From an uncultured Candidatus Saccharibacteria bacterium (GTDB lineage Bacteria > Patescibacteriota > Saccharimonadia > Saccharimonadales > Saccharimonadaceae), in the NCBI GenBank assembly GCA_937974295.1, contig CALBWN010000046.1, positions 1 through 56,723 of the forward strand: a stretch of DNA of 56,723 nt, read 5' to 3'. The translations under genes were made by a program, and so were the position numbers. This document shows positions 7,945 to 16,566 of the stretch, piece after piece. Positions within the stretch are counted from its first letter, which is position 1, and the number at the start of each line of letters is the position of its first letter. Below the pieces are notes generated by a model. That model was not told the DNA's origin, did not search any database, and saw only the letters and a list, made by a program, of their open reading frames with translations.

Positions 7945-8661
7945 ATGGCAACAGCAGAGCAAACCCCAAGACGACGCAAACGCGAATATCACATGAGAGA
8001 TATTCCTACTGTGCCAAATGCCATCTCGGCTACTGGGCTTGGGTTAGTAGCTGCCGGTGCTCAGAAATTTGACACTGCGACAAAGGAGAACGACAAAGCT
8101 GGCCAGATCATTGGCGCACTCATGATACTTGGTGGTCGTGCATGTGACTTAGGAGATGGCCTAGCGGCGCGATGCTTAGGCCAAGAAAGTGACTTTGGTG
8201 CAGGGTTTGATGCTTTTTGCGACAAATTCGGTATGGCAGTGATTGGTATAATAGCAGGCAAGCTCTATGTTGTACCCAAATCAGTTTTAGCAACAATTGC
8301 CGCTAAGAATGCCGTCAATGCTGGCGCGACCGTCTATCATGGTCTCACAAATGATGAAGCCTTCCGTACGCCAAAATCCGGCAAGCTCAGTATGGCAGCG
8401 GATAATATAGCAATTGCTGCCTACTTTCTCAAGTCACTCGCTCCTGAAGGGAGTAAGCTTGAGCGTTGTGCTGGTGTAGCAGCACTAGGGTCGTTTGCTG
8501 CAGGTACTGTCCTTGGTATTGCCGCTGCGAAGGACTATCTCACTGGCCACTATGCCAAAGCCAAAGACTACAGCAAATCTACCGAGTCCACCTCAGCAGC
8601 AAACACCCCAGCACGGCAACCTCGCACCCATATGCGTCGCAAACGCCGCGTGCGTGGGTAG
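7945..8661 (+). CDS. CDP-alcohol phosphatidyltransferase family protein
   Basis: A 238-residue protein with the full family signature near residues 68-93: D-x2-D-G-x2-A-R-x8-G-x3-D-x3-D, read as DLGDGLAAR and, eight residues on, GAGFDAFCD. These Asp residues bind metal and the CDP-alcohol. Several hydrophobic helices follow, and the C-terminus is a basic Ser/Thr/Arg tail. Family members exchange CMP for an alcohol head group in phospholipid synthesis (PgsA, PssA and similar). Which head group is used cannot be told. The N-terminus is basic (TPRRRKREYHMRD), and the ATG at 7993 is an alternative start because TATACT abuts the first ATG. It follows dprA by 24 nt, though the intervening palindrome suggests separate control. 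Confidence 0.82.
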   Translation: MATAEQTPRRRKREYHMRDIPTVPNAISATGLGLVAAGAQKFDTATKENDKAGQIIGALMILGGRACDLGDGLAARCLGQESDFGAGFDAFCDKFGMAVIGIIAGKLYVVPKSVLATIAAKNAVNAGATVYHGLTNDEAFRTPKSGKLSMAADNIAIAAYFLKSLAPEGSKLERCAGVAALGSFAAGTVLGIAAAKDYLTGHYAKAKDYSKSTESTSAANTPARQPRTHMRRKRRVRG

Positions 8662-8952
8662 TGCGATTGATAATTTGAGTGTTAGCATTCTTTATTGGTA
8701 GCCAAACTTCTTATATATCATATATCTTCTGCACTATCAGCAATACCCCAGCCTATAGACCAGGGAGGGGGAGAGGGTATCAAACTAGCCTCCAGGTGTT
8801 TTTCTTGGGTAGTGAGTTGCTGGGGGCTGATGGTGGAGTTTTGTAGCTCAGATTTGTCCAATTTGCATTCCATTCTACTTTGCGGTATCATAGGCGCTTG
8901 ATTAGATAGGTTAATAGCAAGCATATAACTATAACAAGCGAGTAGATAATCA

Positions 8953-11328
8953 ATGAGCAAACACACACAACTAGTCATCGTCGAGAGCCCCGCCAAGGCC
9001 AAGACAATTGAGCGCTACCTGGGCGGGGAATATCAGGTGCTCTCGAGCGTAGGGCACATTCGTGCCATCCCCAAGAAAACCAAGGATGGACAGCCGCCGA
9101 TCGACATCAAAAACGACTTCAAGACCATCTACGAGATCGATCCAGACAAGAAGAAGGTTATCACCGAGCTCAAGAAGGCCGTCAAGGCGGTTGGAGCGGA
9201 TAATGTGTGGCTTGCGACCGATGAAGACCGCGAAGGGGAGGCGATTGCCTGGCACCTGTGCGAAGTCCTTGGCCTGGATCCACAGCGCACCAAACGCATC
9301 ACGTTCCACGAGATTACCAAGCCCGCCATCGAGGCGGCCATCAAGCAACCTCGCACCGTAGATATGCAGCTCGTGGAGGCGCAGCAGGCACGGCAAATCC
9401 TCGATCGCATCGTGGGCTTCGAGCTGAGCCCTGTGGTGTGGCGCAAGGTGCCGGGTGGCAAATCAGCTGGCCGTGTGCAAAGCCCAGCAGTCCGCCTGCT
9501 CGTGGAGCGCGAGCGTGAGATTCGCGACTTTGCCAGTAGTGCGCAGTTTCGTGTGACGGCACATTTTGTCGTAGATGGCGAGGAGCTCAAGGCCGAGCTC
9601 AAGCAGCGCTTCAATAGCGAGCAAGCTGCTCACGACTTCTTGGCGGGGCTGAGTGGCGCTCGCTTCACTGTCAGCAATATCACTAAGACGCCCAGCACGC
9701 GCAACCCCGCTGCACCATTTACCACCAGCACCCTCCAGCAAGAGGCCAACAGTAAGCTTGGTATGGGTAGCCGTGCTACCATGGCGAGTGCCCAGAAGCT
9801 CTACCAAGAGGGGCTCATCACCTATATGCGTACCGATAGCGTCAATCTCAGCCGTCAGGCCATTGCCGCAAGCCGTACATACATTACTCAGCACTTTGGT
9901 GCCGACTATTCACGCAGTCGCACTTTCGCCACGAAGTCGGCTGGTGCCCAAGAGGCTCACGAAGCCATCCGCCCGACCGATATCGCCCGCGAATCCGTCG
10001 CTGGCAGTAGCTACGACCAAAAGCTCTACGACCTCATCCGCCGGCGCACCCTAGCCAGCCAAATGGCCGCTGCGAAGCTAGAGAACACCACCATTACCAT
10101 CAGTATCGACAGCACACAGCTGAGGCTAGAGAAGACACTCGTCTTTGAGGCAAAGGGTCAGACAGTGCTGTTTGATGGCTTTTTGCGTGTCTATGGCGGT
10201 AAGGATTCGACCATCCTGCCATCAGTCAGCCAGCACACCACCCTTGAGCTTACACAGGCCGAGGCGCGGCAGGTCTTTGCCCGCCCACCAGCGCGCTATA
10301 CCGAGGGGACGCTCGTCAAGAAGCTTGAGGAGCTTGGTATTGGTCGGCCCAGCACCTACGCCACCATCATGAACACCATCCAGACTCGTGGCTATGCCGA
10401 GCGAGGCGAGAGTGAAGGTGAACCACGCGATGTCATCGTCCTGGAGCGCAGCGGTGAGACACCGAGCGACAATACCCCTGTTGTCACTCGCCGCATCGTC
10501 CAAGAAAAAACTGGTGCTACCCGTGGCAAGCTACTGCCCACCCCAGCGGGCGAGCTAATCGCGGGCTTTTTGACGAACCATTTCGACCCCATTATTGACT
10601 ATGGCTTCACCGCCCGCGTCGAGACCGATTTCGATGACATCGCCGCCAGTAAGCTCGCGCGCAATGCCATGCTGCGCCAATTTTACGAGCCCTTCCACGA
10701 GCTCATCGAAAAATCCGGCGACATCGACCGCAGCACCGTTGGCGCACACCGCGAGGTTGGTACCCACCCCAAGACTGGCAAGCCGATCTTCGCCCGCTTT
10801 GGGCGCTTTGGGCCGATGCTCCAGCTAGGTAGCAGCGAGGATAAGACGACCAAGCCACAGTTTGCGCCGCTCCCCAAGGGTGAGCGCATCGAGACCGTCA
10901 CGCTCGAGCAAGCTCTCAAGGCCTTCGAACTACCGCGCACTGTTGGCACCACCGAGGATGGTCAGACCATCAAAGCAAACGTCGGGCGCTTTGGGCCGTA
11001 TATTCAGGTAGGCAAGCTCTATGTGAGCCTCAAGGAGCACGACCCGCGCGAGATCACCGAGGCCGAGGCTCGCGTGCTCTACGCCGCCAAGCTCAAGGCC
11101 GAGGCAGAGAAGCACATCGCCGATTTTGGCACCATCAAGATCCTCAAGGGGCGCTGGGGGCCATATGTAACCGACGGCAAGACGAACGCACGTGTACCCA
11201 AGGATACTGATCCAACAACTCTCGATGAGGCGCAAGCCCGCGAAATCTTGGCCGCCGCACCACCCAAACGGGGCCGGCGCAAGGCCACAACTCGCACCAC
11301 CACCACGCGTAAGAAGCGCACCGCCTAG
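8953..11328 (+). CDS. topA: DNA topoisomerase I (type IA)
   Basis: A 791-residue protein. The Toprim domain starts at VIVESPAKAKTIERYLGG and contains the metal-binding DEDREGE motif with its flanking ATDEDREGEAIAWHL. The catalytic tyrosine is Tyr291 in GLITYMRTDSVNLS. After the core, three GRxGP-type C-terminal repeats (GRFGPMLQLG, GRFGPYIQVG, GRWGPYVTDG) replace the four-cysteine zinc ribbons of the E. coli enzyme. This tail type occurs in many Gram-positive and CPR topoisomerases. The C-terminus is Lys/Arg-rich. It relaxes negative supercoils. The gene stands alone, preceded by about 290 nt without features that I recognise, and is closed by a clear terminator. Confidence 0.97.
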   Translation: MSKHTQLVIVESPAKAKTIERYLGGEYQVLSSVGHIRAIPKKTKDGQPPIDIKNDFKTIYEIDPDKKKVITELKKAVKAVGADNVWLATDEDREGEAIAWHLCEVLGLDPQRTKRITFHEITKPAIEAAIKQPRTVDMQLVEAQQARQILDRIVGFELSPVVWRKVPGGKSAGRVQSPAVRLLVEREREIRDFASSAQFRVTAHFVVDGEELKAELKQRFNSEQAAHDFLAGLSGARFTVSNITKTPSTRNPAAPFTTSTLQQEANSKLGMGSRATMASAQKLYQEGLITYMRTDSVNLSRQAIAASRTYITQHFGADYSRSRTFATKSAGAQEAHEAIRPTDIARESVAGSSYDQKLYDLIRRRTLASQMAAAKLENTTITISIDSTQLRLEKTLVFEAKGQTVLFDGFLRVYGGKDSTILPSVSQHTTLELTQAEARQVFARPPARYTEGTLVKKLEELGIGRPSTYATIMNTIQTRGYAERGESEGEPRDVIVLERSGETPSDNTPVVTRRIVQEKTGATRGKLLPTPAGELIAGFLTNHFDPIIDYGFTARVETDFDDIAASKLARNAMLRQFYEPFHELIEKSGDIDRSTVGAHREVGTHPKTGKPIFARFGRFGPMLQLGSSEDKTTKPQFAPLPKGERIETVTLEQALKAFELPRTVGTTEDGQTIKANVGRFGPYIQVGKLYVSLKEHDPREITEAEARVLYAAKLKAEAEKHIADFGTIKILKGRWGPYVTDGKTNARVPKDTDPTTLDEAQAREILAAAPPKRGRRKATTRTTTTRKKRTA

Positions 11329-11346
11329 CCTGGCGACCTCTCATAT

Positions 11347-11381
11347 ACCAGCGGCTCCTCTGTATCGGCCGCTGGTTTTTC
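11347..11381 (+). terminator. Terminator of topA
   Basis: ACCAGCGGC pairs with GCCGCTGGT (12-nt loop), followed by TTTTTCT. Classical intrinsic terminator. Confidence 0.85.
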
Positions 11382-11463
11382 TATGCCAGCCCGCATTGCT
11401 GCGAGCCCGTCAACTGCCCCGTCATGCTCGCCACATCACTTGCAAATGAAAAGCCTCAAAAAA

Positions 11464-11497
11464 TTGTTTACCATAAGCGTAAAGTGTGTGCTATAAT
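11464..11497 (+). promoter_or_regulatory. Promoter of the sigma4-HARE gene
   Basis: TATAAT at 11492-11497 with the extended -10 TG at 11489-11490. Upstream is a TTGTTTACCATAAGC stretch. The best -35 match is uncertain (spacing 19 or 22), as expected for an extended -10 promoter. The ACCATAAGC motif recurs at two other promoters in the window. Confidence 0.6.
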
Positions 11498-11606
11498 AGT
11501 TCTATGATGAAACGATTGACTTATATCACCTATTATTCTATAATCAAATGTAAGAAGTGCGAGTGGGCATTCGCAAGCAACTGAGAAGGAAATGGAGAAC
11601 CGAATC

Positions 11607-12692
11607 ATGAACCAATCAACCAAACAACCAACCGAAATTTTTGCCGCGTCGATCGCTACCATCCTTGATGCAGTCGGCGAAGAACATGACCGCGAGCGCG
11701 AGATCATCGTGCGTCGCTTTGGCCTCAAAGAGCGCCGCGAAACGCTTGAGCAGATCGGCGAGCTGCTCGGTATTACGCGCGAGCGTGTCCGCCAGCTCGA
11801 GAAAGCCATCGTGGTGCGCCTCAAGCTTGCCGCCGAAGCAGGTGAGCTAGAGGGCCTACACGACGCCGAGCGTCTCATCATCCGCGACCTCTCCGAGAAT
11901 GGCCGTGTGGGGCGCGTCTCAGACATCACACAGCGCCTGCTAGACGTTGAGACACCCACAGTGCAGCAGCGCGCCCACATTGCCTTCATCGGCGAAGTGT
12001 CGGCCCGCCTCACCCCCATCAACGAGACCGACAAATACCACCAAGGCCTGGCCATTGCCGAATACGGCGATGAGAAGGCGGTGCGAAGCCGTGTAGATGA
12101 GATCGTTGCCGCCATTAAGCAGCATGGTGCGCCCATTAGCCTCGAAGCCCTGCATGACCAACTCACCTACGAGAACCCTAACCAAGTGCGCGGCCTCGCC
12201 AGCCTCTCTACCCAGTTGGCCCACCTCAAAGATATGTGGGGCCTGAGCAAGTGGCCAACCGTTAATCCCAAGAATATCCGCGACAAGATCTACGTCGTCC
12301 TGCTAGACGAAGGCAAGCCACTACACTTTAGCGAGATTGCTCAGCGCATCAAGGAGAGCACCTTCAAGCGCCGTAACGTCACCAAGCAAGCCATCCACAA
12401 CGAGCTCATCAAAGACAAGCGCTTCATCCTCATCGGCCGTGGCATTTATGCGCTCGACATCTGGGGCTATAGCCAAGGCACCGTGGCTGATATCATTGCT
12501 GGTATCTTGCGCGACGAGGGTGGCCCATTGCACCGCGACGAGATCGTCAAGCGCGTCCTCAAGAGCCGCCAGGTCAAGGAGACCACCATCCTCCTCAACC
12601 TCCAAAGCAAACCACTCTTCAAGCGCGTCGCCAAAGCCACCTACGCCCTCGAACCACCCAAGGAGCAAGCAGAGGCGGTCGCAGCAGCGTAG
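11607..12692 (+). CDS. Sigma-70 region 4 / HARE-HTH transcription regulator
   Basis: A 361-residue protein. The ATG at 11607 has GGAG nine nt upstream, and an in-frame ATG at 11592 would add five residues. Near the N-terminus EREIIVRRFGL and LEQIGELLGITRERVRQLEKA form a near-canonical sigma-70 region 4 (-35 recognition helix-turn-helix). No region 2 is present, so it cannot be a complete sigma factor. The middle and C-terminal part contain HARE-type winged helices (LDEGKPLHFSEIAQRI and LRDEGGPLHRDEIVKRVL), the domain found in RNA polymerase delta subunit. The combination is known from CPR genomes and suggests a polymerase-associated regulator, perhaps acting like RpoE plus a -35 contact. It has its own extended -10 promoter and a terminator, so it is monocistronic. 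Confidence 0.8.
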   Translation: MNQSTKQPTEIFAASIATILDAVGEEHDREREIIVRRFGLKERRETLEQIGELLGITRERVRQLEKAIVVRLKLAAEAGELEGLHDAERLIIRDLSENGRVGRVSDITQRLLDVETPTVQQRAHIAFIGEVSARLTPINETDKYHQGLAIAEYGDEKAVRSRVDEIVAAIKQHGAPISLEALHDQLTYENPNQVRGLASLSTQLAHLKDMWGLSKWPTVNPKNIRDKIYVVLLDEGKPLHFSEIAQRIKESTFKRRNVTKQAIHNELIKDKRFILIGRGIYALDIWGYSQGTVADIIAGILRDEGGPLHRDEIVKRVLKSRQVKETTILLNLQSKPLFKRVAKATYALEPPKEQAEAVAAA

Positions 12693-12715
12693 CTCTAGAC
12701 AAACAATACACCAAT

Positions 12716-12751
12716 AAGAGACGAAGTGATAAAGCTTCGTCTCTTGGTTTT
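12716..12751 (+). terminator. Terminator of the sigma4-HARE gene
   Basis: AAGAGACGAAG (12716-12726) pairs with CTTCGTCTCTT (12735-12745), followed by GGTTTT. Strong 11-bp stem, modest U tract. Confidence 0.7.
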
Positions 12752-12794
12752 GGGTGCTCTACCTGCTCACACAGGCCTTGATTTATCAAAATTA

Positions 12795-12823
12795 TTGCAC
12801 TTTTTTGCTATTTTGCATACAAT
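12795..12823 (+). promoter_or_regulatory. Promoter of the C8-interrupted gene
   Basis: TTGCAC (12795) and TACAAT (12818) with 17-bp spacing. AAAGAGAG follows as ribosome site before the ATG at 12857. Confidence 0.65.
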
Positions 12824-12856
12824 GAATAAACAAATCTAAAGAGAGCTACACCATCT

Positions 12857-13568
12857 ATGTCAGAATCTCCACGCAATCATCATCTTCATGGGCCAGAGCG
12901 CCCCACTTCTAGCGAAACTACCCCCCCCGAAAGATATTGGGACGTTAGCTTGTAGGGCGGCAGATTCTTACTGTCGCGAGGAATCATCGACATCCTTATT
13001 ACTAACGACAGATAACTCTGCTCCAAGTATTCGTGAACGTAAAGAAACAGCTCATCAATATATAAATTCAGAACATACTGATACTACTGCGAATGAGACG
13101 GTGACGGCCCACGCAAACCACTACGCAGACCTGCCGAAAATACCGAGTGATTTATTTGCCTCAGAGCCAATGCCACAGCTACGCTCTTCTTATTTCATTG
13201 AAGGAGAGGTGCGCGCTTGCGTCAAAATCCCCAGCGATATATATAATGATATCAATTGTTTAAATTCTCATGGCCTCACTGATGCAGATACGTTGGGCGT
13301 ACAAATCGAAGCCTGCGATAAATTAATCCATTACCTTGACCGATACCGAGATATGGTAACCTTCTCCAATATCCGCTTTATATCAGATGAATTGAAGGAG
13401 AAATTCGAACGTCGCGAGTTAAGACTCGAAGATTGGAAACGAGCGCGTCGAGCTATTACAGGACTACAGGTGGAAGTATCTTGTGAGATCGATAGGCTTA
13501 AGGACCTTCGCCACAAAGCAATTTGGGGAAATAGCTATTCATATCGAGTCGATTCTTCTACATCTTAA
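12857..13568 (+). CDS. Unknown hydrophilic protein, frame interrupted at a C8 tract (possible phase-variable gene)
   Basis: The ATG at 12857 has a good promoter and ribosome site, but its frame reads MSESPRNHHLHGPERP, crosses eight consecutive C at 12921-12928 and stops at TAG 12953. The frame that begins within the same segment (ATG 12888, no ribosome site) continues to TAA 13566-13568. Removing one C joins the two frames exactly into a protein of about 236 residues. The long part is hydrophilic, with an acidic Thr/Ser-rich first half and a helical, charged C-terminal half (LDRYRDMVTFS, then KEKFERRELRLEDWKRARR). No signal peptide or membrane segment is seen and I do not recognise the family. 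Either this is slipped-strand phase variation in the OFF state, or a sequencing error or decay at the homopolymer. Confidence 0.6.
12921..12928 (+). repeat. Poly-C tract (C8) at the frame break
   Basis: Eight consecutive C about 65 nt inside a coding sequence. Length change by one restores the reading frame. Confidence 0.9.
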
Positions 13569-13699
13569 ACTTCTCAAACCTTTTACAAAAAACGATACAA
13601 GCAAGGATTTTTCTCCTGACAGTGCACACAAAAAAGCTAGGGGAGTGCAGCACTACATCACGCTTCTTGCAGCCGAAAAACTGGCAGGGAAGTAGCCTC

Positions 13700-15490
13700 C
13701 CCTCCCGCCCCGAACACTACATATACTCAGCTATAACAGAGGTAATTTGCCACGTGGACAACTATCGTGTACACATGATGGCTGCGGATATTTGCGTGTG
13801 ATTTTGCGCTCATAGGCTTATTTATCGGCCTTTTGTGTGCAAGATATTCCGCCCGCAGCTACAATTTGCTCATACATATCTCTTGCATCTATTCCTTTGC
13901 AGAGCATCTCAAGTGCACAGCAAAAGTGGCCGAAAAGGGCAGGGCAAGGCAGGGGAGTCTGCCACCCTTTCGCCAAAAATTCCCGGCAACCGCCCTACCC
14001 CTGTTTTTGCCTCATTTCACTAGCATCTACCACTGATGAGCTTATATTTGAGAGCTATGTTCTCGTGATACCTCACCTGAGCTATAGCTCTCTGCTTACC
14101 TCCGGTTCTTCTATGCTTATATCCCTTAGGTTAGCCGGAGAGTCATACTTTGTCCTTGCAGATATACCACTGCCTATAACAGCCACACAGTAGCACACAG
14201 CCTAGATTTGACTAACTATAGGTTATCCAAGCTATCCAGATACGCCGAGACATTCATAAGCTCGCAGTACCAGTTAGCATACCATACAATATAGCAAGCA
14301 ACCATGCACAGCAAAGTAGCAGCCAGAAGCAAAGCATAAGCATAAACATCAACGCTAATAGACAAGGGAATGATAAGCTGCAACGTGCTGTAATCTATGC
14401 GTGCATAATAATTCACATCCACGCAGCAGTAGGGTAGATGTAAAAGATGTATCATTAATCATCTTTAGGAGTGTAATATAACTTCGCACAATAATCCTTT
14501 TACGATGCATATATAGCTCAGACCTCAGCTGTAGCCTGGATTGAGCTGGATTTGGCGGTTGGTCTTTATGAGCATAAGACGCATATATCCGGTATATAGA
14601 TCTTCGATTATTGATCGATCTTGCTTCTCGTTCAGCAGGTTCACTTAAGATATCTGCGCCATCCGATGGGGAGAGTAAGGATAGAGCCGCGAGCAACTTT
14701 ATAAATCCTGCAAAAGTAAAAGCAGACGCTTGTTCTATTGGAGGGAACACACGGTGCATATGTTCATAAACATTTGTGTGTGCAAAGTTATGCACGTTTG
14801 TTCGTGTGAATATGTTTGTTTGCTGCTTTGCTGCGCAAGGTTTGTAACTTGTCTGTGCAATGGCTCAGTATCGAACAAATGAGCTTGGCTGCAGAACTAG
14901 ACATATGCATTCCAGTCTCGTGTTTGCCTGGCGTCATACCCAATACTAACCCGAGCCCCACAGATTCTGAGCCATAGTTGCGTTGTTTGACATTTTGTGT
15001 GCTTAGTATTTTTGCTATGTTTTCTACCCTGCTTGGGTTGACTGAGGTTAAAATACTATACAATATCATGATTTGACTTTTTCGCAAAAAACATCTCCCC
15101 TACTATTTTTTGCATTCTGTTGATTTTGTAGTATAAATATATTATTTGCATTTTTTATGCTTTGTTATATAAAGTGTTGTAAATTTGTTCTTGTTTTGCA
15201 GAACAACTCCCCTACCCTTTGCTGAGATACGCTGCAGGTATTGACCGCGACCAATTACATATCTTCAGTGGTTCTGTACTGTTTCTTTTGTCACGCCGCT
15301 CTATTCTCTGGAATATTAGTGGAATGGTCTCTAGTATCTTTCTTACACAGCCGTTCCTGGTGCGGCGCTTGTGATTAATTATTGTGATAGATTTAGCCTC
15401 ACTACAACACCGTATTCAGTGGAGTGGCTACTTGTTAGAGATATCAAAAATTCTTAACATTAAAAACATAAATGCTCTATTGTCAATACC
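13700..15490. other. 1.8-kb low-density region
   Basis: Mostly short frames without recognised families. A GC-rich, foldable stretch at 13936-14010 has CAGGGG/CCCCTG and GGCA/TGCC pairings. Minus-strand frames at 14216-14455 (79 codons, hydrophobic middle) and 14355-14795 (146 codons) overlap the small ORF listed next, and only the latter has a plausible ribosome site. AT-rich DNA at 15100-15200 separates this from ftsQ. It may be a decayed accessory region. Confidence 0.35.
14788..15087 (-). CDS. Small protein of unknown function (low confidence)
   Basis: A 99-codon frame with a TTG start at 15087. It is kept because GGGGAG lies seven nt upstream and TATACT lies further upstream in AT-rich DNA. 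The product is mildly basic (RSKAANKHIHTNKRA at the end) with no signal peptide or membrane helix, and resembles no family I know. Its stop overlaps a second frame (14355-14795) by 8 nt, which could be translationally coupled. Neither has strong coding character, so these may be remnants. Confidence 0.3.
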   Translation of the reverse strand: MRKSQIMILYSILTSVNPSRVENIAKILSTQNVKQRNYGSESVGLGLVLGMTPGKHETGMHMSSSAAKLICSILSHCTDKLQTLRSKAANKHIHTNKRA

Positions 15491-15493
15491 CTA

Positions 15494-16420
15494 CTACCGA
15501 TACGCCGCTCGGCCACTAACGCGGACGTCGAGGTATTTGGGAGTGATGTGGTGCTGCGCCAGGTAGCGAATAGCCCGGGCGGCGTCCTCGCTCTGCAGGC
15601 CAGCCGAGCGATCGACCGAGAACTTAACAGGATACTCCACCCCTGTAAACCAAACGTAGATTTGACGCGTCGTGCCAGCAGGCAGCGTAATCTTTTGGAC
15701 GGTGAGTTGGTAGCGGCGGACGGCACCGACGACTTTGCCGATGAAGCCGAGAAATTGGTTGCTCGCGACGACTTGGTTATTACGCGTGCCGATACCACTG
15801 TCGTCCACTACTTCAATGCTTGGCCGTGACCCATAAGCGCGGCGAAAGGCGTGGCCCTCGGTATCGACAAAGAGTTGCTGGCGATTAACCGTCCAGACAA
15901 CCGCTGCTTGGCGCATAGCAAGGGTGATGGTGCTGCGCCCCAGGCCAGCTTGCTGCGTGGCTGGGAGCACCGCGGCCACCTCGGGGCAATCATGCGTCTG
16001 GAGATAGGCTGCCAGCCGACTAGTATTGAGCGCAAAGCGAAAACGCTCCAGCGGATGGGCAGTGAGATAGTCGTTGATCTTGGCTTGGTAGAGCTGATGG
16101 TTGCTGGTGAGATTGCCTGCAACAACTGGTGTCGCAATGACGTTATCGAGCGCAAACCACACTGCAGCCAGCAGCCCCACTACCACTCCAAGCGACAATG
16201 CCACATGGCGGCGCGTCCGGCGCAAATCATGCGCATGCATACGTGGTGACCGCAGCTGAGCCTTAGACTCGCCCGCACTCGGCACGCGGCTGACTAAGCT
16301 ACCAGTCAGCGTACGGTTACGCCGGTAGGTATAGGCGGTGCGCTGGGGCTGCTCTTCCCTCTTGTTTTTGGCAGCTCGGCGGCGCGCGGGTGGTGGTGTT
16401 TGTTTTGTGCGAAAGCCCAT
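15494..16420 (-). CDS. ftsQ: Cell division protein FtsQ/DivIB-like
   Basis: A 308-residue protein from the ATG at 16420 (MGFRTKQTPPPARRRAA). Longer in-frame starts overlap the promoter. A basic cytoplasmic N-terminus of about 100 residues precedes one membrane helix (VALSLGVVVGLLAAVWFAL). A POTRA-like region and the FtsQ-type C-terminus follow, ending in the family-typical pattern YLDVRVSGRAAYR. FtsQ links early and late division proteins (FtsL/FtsB and the septal synthase) at the outer face of the membrane. It is last in the division operon and has its own promoter just upstream. The TATAAT ends only 13 nt from the ATG, so the 5' UTR is very short. Sequence similarity in this family is always low; the call rests on topology, C-terminus and position. 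Confidence 0.8.
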   Translation of the reverse strand: MGFRTKQTPPPARRRAAKNKREEQPQRTAYTYRRNRTLTGSLVSRVPSAGESKAQLRSPRMHAHDLRRTRRHVALSLGVVVGLLAAVWFALDNVIATPVVAGNLTSNHQLYQAKINDYLTAHPLERFRFALNTSRLAAYLQTHDCPEVAAVLPATQQAGLGRSTITLAMRQAAVVWTVNRQQLFVDTEGHAFRRAYGSRPSIEVVDDSGIGTRNNQVVASNQFLGFIGKVVGAVRRYQLTVQKITLPAGTTRQIYVWFTGVEYPVKFSVDRSAGLQSEDAARAIRYLAQHHITPKYLDVRVSGRAAYR

Positions 16421-16433
16421 GATGCTACAGGCC

Positions 16434-16463
16434 ATTATACCGTAGATGGTTGGTTGTTGGCAA
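16434..16463 (-). promoter_or_regulatory. Internal promoter of ftsQ
   Basis: TTGCCA (16463-16458) and TATAAT (16439-16434), 18 bp apart, between the hairpin after murG and the ftsQ ATG. Confidence 0.7.
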
Positions 16464-16522
16464 AGGCCGCGCCCAGATATCAGACAAATTGATATAGACA
16501 AATGTACTCTTGAATTAAGGTA

Positions 16523-16547
16523 GAGCTCCGTCATCTTGACAGAGCTC
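16523..16547 (-). terminator. Hairpin after murG (weak terminator)
   Basis: GAGCTC-C-GTCA pairs with TGAC-A-GAGCTC around a three-nt loop. It lacks a strong U tract in the minus direction, so it may attenuate rather than fully stop transcription before ftsQ. Confidence 0.5.
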
Positions 16548-16566
16548 TTTATGTGTATTCCCTTCC

